Source of the DNA: a virus
Virus record (IMG/VR): IMGVR_UViG_3300028573_000047
Location: 1-27,283 of that record
DNA length: 27,283 nt
Reading direction: 5' to 3' (one strand)
The stretch's first letter is position 1; each line of letters begins with the position of its first letter. This document shows, piece by piece, positions 22,592 through 27,283 of this stretch. The notes below the pieces were generated by a model. It was not told the origin of the DNA. It saw only the letters and a program-made list of their open reading frames with translations, and made no database searches. A program made the position numbers and the translations under genes.

Positions 22592-23584
22592 TTAGGACGC
22601 GCTATCCCACATCACGACGCGGGCATTGGTTGCGTCGGGATGCACGAGACCGAATCCGCCCAGGTAGTACCAAGCGATACCGCGGGAACGGCCGTAGTCG
22701 CCGGGGATCTTCGCGCGCACTTCTTCGGGCACGCAGATCGCCTCGGTCACGGTGTCTGCGCCCATGAAGAACGCCCAGGACGACAACCCGTTGGTCCATG
22801 CCGCGGCAGTGCCGCTCCACGGATCATAGGTGGTCGAGTTCGCCGCGCCGCCCTTCGGGATGAAGGTCTGCTCGATGAACCGGAACGACTCGTAGCGCCC
22901 GATTTCACCGTTGAAGATGTGGGCGAGGCCGGTTTCGGTGTACTGGTGGATGCCTTCGAGGGTGTTCTTGAACCCGCGATAGGTCGACGGATGGCTGATC
23001 GAAACGTAGTCATCCATGATGTAGGGCGGGATATTCCGCTCCTTCATCGTGTCGCCCAGCGCTTTGATGTGGCCGGTGCCGAGCGCGAGGTTGTTCGTCA
23101 CGGAGGCCGTGCCGTTGGTGTCGAGGTTGATCGCGGTGGCAGAGTTGCCCGAGGCGGGCTCCGCGCGGAGCACGGTGGTCTTCATCTGCAAGAACGCCTC
23201 GATGTCGAAATACTTCCGAGCATCGTCTTTCAGCGTCTTGTCGATGATGGTCACCACGTCCTGCTTGGCCAGCGAGGTCAGCTTGCCGGTGTAGGGAACG
23301 GAGTTACCCGCTTCCGTGACCGTCAAAGTGTGCTGAAGCAGCGTGAACCCGGTTTCGGGCATGGAGGCATTTTCAGCCAGCCGGCGCCCTTGGGTGCCGA
23401 CGTTCGAAAACACGTTCCAGTGGAAAGCCTCGCCGCGGTTCAGGCCCTTTTGGGTGCCGTCCTGCGCGTCGCAAAGCTGGCGGAACTTGGTGAGCGGCTG
23501 CACCTGCTGACGGAGCAACTTCGACAGCTCATCGCTGTAGAGATACCCGCCTTCCGTTGCAGTCGACCAAACTTGGCCGGTCAT
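22592..23584 (-). CDS. Major capsid protein, N4-gp56 family
   Basis: The 330-residue protein is a HK97-fold capsid subunit of the N4-gp56 type. The opening GGYLYSDELSKLLRQQVQPL, the FHWNVFSNV segment, the E-loop-like GFTLLQHTLTVTEAGNSVPY, the DDARKYFDIEAFLQMK helix and the GEIGRYESFRFIEQTFIP motif are all characteristic. It directly follows the scaffold-like gene, as usual. AAGGAA precedes ATG 23584 by about 8 nt. Confidence 0.9.
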   Translation of the reverse strand: MTGQVWSTATEGGYLYSDELSKLLRQQVQPLTKFRQLCDAQDGTQKGLNRGEAFHWNVFSNVGTQGRRLAENASMPETGFTLLQHTLTVTEAGNSVPYTGKLTSLAKQDVVTIIDKTLKDDARKYFDIEAFLQMKTTVLRAEPASGNSATAINLDTNGTASVTNNLALGTGHIKALGDTMKERNIPPYIMDDYVSISHPSTYRGFKNTLEGIHQYTETGLAHIFNGEIGRYESFRFIEQTFIPKGGAANSTTYDPWSGTAAAWTNGLSSWAFFMGADTVTEAICVPEEVRAKIPGDYGRSRGIAWYYLGGFGLVHPDATNARVVMWDSAS

Positions 23585-23618
23585 GATCGTATTTCCTTCT
23601 GGGTGATGCGCGAGGACA

Positions 23619-24881
23619 TCAGACTGTGAATTGTCCCCGTGCCCGCCGCATTTCGTTCACCACATCCGAGCCCGTAGATTTCTGCGGAGCGGCTGCGGCG
23701 CGCGGTGGCGGAAGGCTTGCGCGATTGGGTTGGTTCGGGATAGCCGCGCGCCGTTCGGTCCGGTTCACGTTCACTTCGAGACGTGGAGCGGGCTTTGCGG
23801 CAGGTACGGCCGGCTTCGGTGCGATCGACGTGCCACGCCATTTATTCAGGCGTTCCTTGGCTTCGTTCAGCAACTTTGGTGTGTCGCTGACGGCAAAGCC
23901 GTGGACGCGCTGGAGGCGGTGCCAGTTTGCCAATTCCGCATTCGTCTTGGGGAGCTTGGCTTCGTCGAGTCCGAGAGACAGCAACTCTTCGCGGTAGATC
24001 TCGTACATATTGGCTTCGATGATCTGTGCCGCGATCTTGTCGTTATCCAACTCGGGGTTTGCGTCCCTGAAATCTTTGAGGGCCTTTTGGGACTTGGCGA
24101 GGTCGTTGTTAAACAGACGCTCGACGTGTCCCTCTTCGGCCCGCTTGCCTGCGCGCTTGTCGATCAATTGATCGAGCAATACGGCAGCTTCATCCGGGTC
24201 GCCGAACTGGATTTTTTCAACGATCGCCTTGGTTTCAGACTCGGGGTGTTGAGTCAGACCATCAGACCTATCGCCGTCCTGTCCGTCGTCTTGCGTGCTT
24301 GATCGCCCCTCGGGGTGTTGAGGGTCCCGGCCAGCACGCTCGGCCTTAATTCGCTCCGCTTCTTCTAGGAGCTTGCGGGATTCTTCCAAATAGCTGTCCG
24401 CTGCCGTGACCTTCATGGCGCGTTCAAGCCACTGATCTTCGCTCAGTGTGACGTCTTGGCCGCGAACCTTGCGGGTAATCATGCGGGGCTGATCCGCTGG
24501 CGGCGCGGCCTGCTGCACTGGCTCGCCGACGATGCTCGACTCGTCTTCGACTTCCTCTGCCGGCGGATCGGCTACCTCGCCATAGAGATTTTCCGGCTTG
24601 GTGAAATCGCCATCGAACGGACGGTCTTCATTGCGAGTGAAGCGAGCGGCGATCGCAAGCCGCGCGTCATCCTGCGGCGAACGCTGGATCGGCTTGCGAG
24701 CCTCGCGCGCTTCCTGAATCGTGGTGTCGGGATTGCCGCTGATCTCGTCGGCGGCATAGCCGTCGGCAATCTGGGCATCTTCCTGACCGCCATCGATGGC
24801 GTCGATGTTGTCCTGACGCTCCTGATTTTCGGCGCGCTGCTGGTCAGTTTGGGTGGAGGTGTTCAAGTTTCGCGGGCTCAT
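23619..24881 (-). CDS. Scaffold-like assembly protein
   Basis: This 420-residue acidic, mostly helical and disordered protein precedes the major capsid gene. The N-terminus is Gln/Glu/Asp rich (QQRAENQERQDNIDAIDGGQ), the middle contains coiled coils (SYLEESRKLLEEAERIKAER), and the C-terminus ends in a short basic segment (VVNEMRRARGQFTV), the usual capsid-binding end of scaffolds. Its start overlaps the previous stop as ATGA. The scaffold role is inferred from composition and order. Confidence 0.7.
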   Translation of the reverse strand: MSPRNLNTSTQTDQQRAENQERQDNIDAIDGGQEDAQIADGYAADEISGNPDTTIQEAREARKPIQRSPQDDARLAIAARFTRNEDRPFDGDFTKPENLYGEVADPPAEEVEDESSIVGEPVQQAAPPADQPRMITRKVRGQDVTLSEDQWLERAMKVTAADSYLEESRKLLEEAERIKAERAGRDPQHPEGRSSTQDDGQDGDRSDGLTQHPESETKAIVEKIQFGDPDEAAVLLDQLIDKRAGKRAEEGHVERLFNNDLAKSQKALKDFRDANPELDNDKIAAQIIEANMYEIYREELLSLGLDEAKLPKTNAELANWHRLQRVHGFAVSDTPKLLNEAKERLNKWRGTSIAPKPAVPAAKPAPRLEVNVNRTERRAAIPNQPNRASLPPPRAAAAPQKSTGSDVVNEMRRARGQFTV

Positions 24882-25258
24882 AGATCGGTTCCTATTGGTT
24901 CGAGGCCTGTCATGCGTTGTTCTTCGGGTGTCAGATCCATAATCAATTCCTGCATTTCATCGCGGTCGCGCTCGGCGATCCTGCGGTCGGCTTCGCGCCC
25001 TCGCTTGATGAGGTCGCGGCACGATTGCACCATGTCGTCGTAGAGGCGGATCGCCGCCTGACAGGTGCGAATGCTCACGATGTCGTCGGGTTCGGCGATG
25101 CTCATTTGCACAATCGCCTTCGCCGCCTTCGTTCGCGCTTGCGTCAGCATCCAGAGCACGGGCCGAATGCCCGTTCCCTTCTCAAGCTGCACTTGCAGAT
25201 CCGCCGAGAGCTCAAACAACTCATGCTCGGCGATCCGCTCAATCGGATCGTTGCTCAT
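24878..25258 (-). CDS. Small helical unknown protein
   Basis: The 126-residue product is almost entirely helical (MLTQARTKAAKAIVQMSIAE; LIKRGREADRRIAERDRDEM). It overlaps the scaffold-like gene by four bases (ATGA). Similar all-helical proteins are common around portal and scaffold genes, but function is unknown. Base and codon use match the neighbours. Confidence 0.65.
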   Translation of the reverse strand: MSNDPIERIAEHELFELSADLQVQLEKGTGIRPVLWMLTQARTKAAKAIVQMSIAEPDDIVSIRTCQAAIRLYDDMVQSCRDLIKRGREADRRIAERDRDEMQELIMDLTPEEQRMTGLEPIGTDL

Positions 25259-25281
25259 TTCAAAAACTCGAATGCTGGAGG

Positions 25282-26151
25282 TCAGTCGACGGTATCGAGG
25301 AACGCGAGGACGGCCTTGATGTCGGCTTCGTCCTGCGCTGCCTGAATCTCTTGCTTCATCTTCATCAGATCGAGCGGCATCGCATCGGGCGCGCGCTCGA
25401 ACGGGGTCCGCACCGGCTGCGGCGCGCGCGGCGCCAGCTTCGGAGCGAACTTCGGCATGACGTAAGTCGGTATCTTGACCGGCTCAGGCGGCGCCTGCGG
25501 CACCTTCTTGACCGGTTCCAGTCCGGTCTTCGGCCGCTTGCCGCCACCGCCGGATACGACGATCGTTCCGGCATAGGGGCCGTCGTTGAACGTGCCGGCT
25601 TGGCCGGTCGCAGCAACGCCGCCGAGCGTCAGCCCCGCATCCTGGGCGATGATGCTGCCGGCACCGCCATCGGCTTCGACGCCGACAAAGTTGAAACTTG
25701 TTACCGTCGGCGTCAGTGTGCCGAGCTGGGAAGCCCCTGCAACGCCTGTAACCGTCGGCGTTCGCACATTGCCGAGCGAGCCCGCGACACCGAAGCCCTG
25801 CACGCCAAACAGGTTGGCGGCTACACTGCCGAATGGCACACCGCGCGCGCCAGTCCCGGCCACGCCGGCCGGGAACGGCTCGACTAGCTTGTCGCCATCG
25901 CCGGCGGTGACCGTGGTACCGATCGTGATCGTGAGCAATGCACCGATCGGAGTGCCGCTGGTGGTCGTTGTGCCGCCGGTGAACCCGCTCGCGCTGCCCG
26001 ATCCCGAGATACCGGAGAGCTGCGGGCCCGTCGATTTGCCGAGGACGCCGACTAGAGCGGAAGCACTGACGCCGCCGAGATGGATGGTTGCGGTACCGAA
26101 ATTCTGTGTGACTTGGCCGAGAGCTAGACGGCCAAAGGCATCAAAGATCAT
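25282..26151 (-). CDS. Repeat-rich virion protein
   Basis: The 289-residue protein starts with MIFDAFGRLALGQV. Residues about 20-200 are made of imperfect beta repeats of roughly 20-30 residues with a GV-A-x-G-x-x-G-T/N core (for example TVTGVAGASQLGTLTPTVTS). A Pro/Lys-rich linker and a short acidic helix (DEADIKAVLAFLDTVD) follow. Such repeats are typical of phage tail or head surface proteins. Whether it is fibre or head decoration cannot be told. Confidence 0.65.
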   Translation of the reverse strand: MIFDAFGRLALGQVTQNFGTATIHLGGVSASALVGVLGKSTGPQLSGISGSGSASGFTGGTTTTSGTPIGALLTITIGTTVTAGDGDKLVEPFPAGVAGTGARGVPFGSVAANLFGVQGFGVAGSLGNVRTPTVTGVAGASQLGTLTPTVTSFNFVGVEADGGAGSIIAQDAGLTLGGVAATGQAGTFNDGPYAGTIVVSGGGGKRPKTGLEPVKKVPQAPPEPVKIPTYVMPKFAPKLAPRAPQPVRTPFERAPDAMPLDLMKMKQEIQAAQDEADIKAVLAFLDTVD

Positions 26152-26159
26152 GGTTTAGT

Positions 26160-27116
26160 TCAATAATATTCATCAATGATGATGATGCCGGCCGCACCAG
26201 CGCCAGCATTATTGACGCCGCCAATTCCTCCAGCGCCGCCTGCCCCCACGGCATAGGAATAGCTCGATGCTGGCGAGACAATTAGCTTCTCGCAATAGGC
26301 ACCTGCCCCACCGCCCTGACTGCTATTGGTCGTACTTGCCGCGCCACCGCCACCGCTCCCGCTGTTCGTTGCCGCCGCCACGCCGCCAGAACCGCCGCCT
26401 ATGCCACCGGGTCCAGCCCCCCCAAAAATTGAGTGTCCACCCGTGCCGCCAGTTGATGCAATGGTGGATGCTGGTTCCCCAGTGCCTCCGCTAAGATTTA
26501 TATCACCGCCGCTCGCCGTTCCTCCGGTGCCCCCAAGAAAACCAGAGCCGACATGCCCGCCGCCAGCGGTCAGGGTGCCAAAGGTAGTATCAACGCCAGG
26601 GTTTCCAAAGGTCGCCCCCGATCCAACGCCGGTACCGCCGGCACCGCCTCCGACCAGACGGACAAAGATCGATTTGCATCCCGTCGGCGTCGTATAAGTA
26701 CCAGATCCACTGGTTTTTACCGTTCGAGTCCGAGATGAAGGGCTCGAAGCTGCGCCGATGTTCGATCGCGCCTGCGCTTGCTGTGTCGTCGTCAGCGACA
26801 TCGTATCGTCGAACGACAACATGTCATCCGGCGCGATGGTGATCGCCACCTGTGGCGGATTAGTGAACGAGACTTTCGAGCCAGTCGACGAGAATGACAC
26901 CGTATTTCGCGACAAGGTATTCGTCGTTGACGACCAGATCCCGGTGCCGAACTCCCATTCCGACAGATCGGCGCTCTCGGCGCGGTAGCGATAGGTCTTC
27001 GAGTTGGTCAGTCCAGCCACCGGATCGCGGTAGCCGGTCACGACGGATGAATAGACGAAATCCGCCGTGCCGTTCGAGACCGGATTGAACCTGACGCCGA
27101 GAGCGAGAGAAGCCAT
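26160..27116 (-). CDS. Glycine-rich tail fibre-like protein
   Basis: The 318-residue protein has a conserved fibre-like N-terminal part (RYRAESADLSEWEFGTGIWS), a helical junction QQAQARSNIGA seen in many tail fibres, and a Gly/Ala/Ser-rich C-terminal domain (about 140-318). It ends GIIIIDEYY, as in glycine-rich phage tip domains. This points to receptor binding at the tip. The start overlaps the upstream stop as TAATG. Finding a fibre gene before the scaffold and capsid genes is somewhat unusual. Confidence 0.75.
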   Translation of the reverse strand: MASLALGVRFNPVSNGTADFVYSSVVTGYRDPVAGLTNSKTYRYRAESADLSEWEFGTGIWSSTTNTLSRNTVSFSSTGSKVSFTNPPQVAITIAPDDMLSFDDTMSLTTTQQAQARSNIGAASSPSSRTRTVKTSGSGTYTTPTGCKSIFVRLVGGGAGGTGVGSGATFGNPGVDTTFGTLTAGGGHVGSGFLGGTGGTASGGDINLSGGTGEPASTIASTGGTGGHSIFGGAGPGGIGGGSGGVAAATNSGSGGGGAASTTNSSQGGGAGAYCEKLIVSPASSYSYAVGAGGAGGIGGVNNAGAGAAGIIIIDEYY

Positions 27117-27283
27117 TACGCGATCCGGATGATGGCGTTGTTGAGGTCGGGCGTCGGCATGACGGCGGTGAAGGTGCCGGCCGAAACTGTCTGGGTGCCA
27201 CCGAAATCATGCACCGAAAGCCCGCGGGTCGCGACCGGGCCGTTCTGCGTGGTGTTGTAGAGCATGCAGCCGGTGGTCGAGAA
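27116..27283 (-). CDS. C-terminal part of a virion-like protein (cut by right edge)
   Basis: The frame is open to the right edge and ends at TAA (27116-27118), leaving 55 residues. It is Thr/Gly rich and beta-like (VHDFGGTQTVSAGTFTAVMP) and ends NNAIIRIA. The stop overlaps the start of the fibre gene as TAATG, so the genes are coupled. It may be a tail or head accessory protein; the start is outside the window. Confidence 0.6.
   Translation of the reverse strand, partial: FSTTGCMLYNTTQNGPVATRGLSVHDFGGTQTVSAGTFTAVMPTPDLNNAIIRIA

Noticed and set aside
21998-23629. Long plus-strand frame (543 aa) opposite the capsid gene
   Set aside because: Antisense shadow of the well-supported major capsid and neighbouring genes; Arg/Val/Gly/Leu-rich composition with no recognisable domain.
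1-27283. CRISPR arrays, insertion sequences, integrase
   Set aside because: No regularly spaced repeats, transposase-like proteins or recombinase motifs were seen.

Overview
The window is the late-gene half of a tailed phage or prophage, most likely of podovirus type, from a GC-rich host. It shows an N4-gp56-type major capsid protein, a P22-gp10/nozzle-like protein, an adaptor-like protein, collar-type fibre proteins, a GH19 endolysin, an Rz/Rz1 spanin pair and a very large 'polyvalent' protein. Nearly everything is on the minus strand and reads right to left as one tightly packed unit, with many 1-4 nt stop/start overlaps (TGATG, ATGA, TAATG). The strong G/C preference at third codon positions and a small exported CHAP-like protein of a kind I associate with Bradyrhizobium/Rhodopseudomonas-type bacteria suggest an alphaproteobacterial host; this is inference. 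Terminase, portal, replication and integration genes are not present and are probably beyond the right edge.

Layout in transcription order (right to left): a partial virion-like protein at the right edge; a glycine-rich fibre protein; a repeat-rich structural protein; a small helical protein; scaffold-like protein; major capsid protein; a decoration-protein candidate; three small unknown proteins; adaptor-like protein; collar-domain fibre; nozzle/stabilisation protein; a small unknown; a GNAT-like protein; two low-complexity candidate ejection proteins; the 3791-residue polyvalent protein (pyrophosphatase-like, SF2 helicase, N6-adenine methyltransferase-like and JAB-like regions, LPD38-type C-terminus); then lysis (GH19 endolysin with C-terminal membrane segment, Rz, Rz1, a coiled-coil/membrane protein) and the exported CHAP-like protein. 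At the far left a few small plus-strand genes converge on this unit, with a tRNA-like folded element between them. No gene-free stretch exceeds 300 bases.

The most unusual observation is that five small genes lie, on the same strand but out of frame, inside the interdomain linkers of the giant gene: an HNH-type homing-endonuclease-like gene (163 aa), two related small basic helical proteins (56 and 106 aa), a 121-aa helical protein and a 59-aa protein. In sampled stretches the preference for G/C-ending codons sits in the small gene's frame inside each nested gene. For the HNH and 121-aa genes it returns to the giant's frame directly after the small gene's stop. All five are in the one relative phase that lets a GC3-rich gene leave the giant's frame open. 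The giant frame across these segments reads as low-complexity linker. This suggests small genes were captured in a polyvalent-protein gene without breaking it, or that an ancestral operon fused around them.
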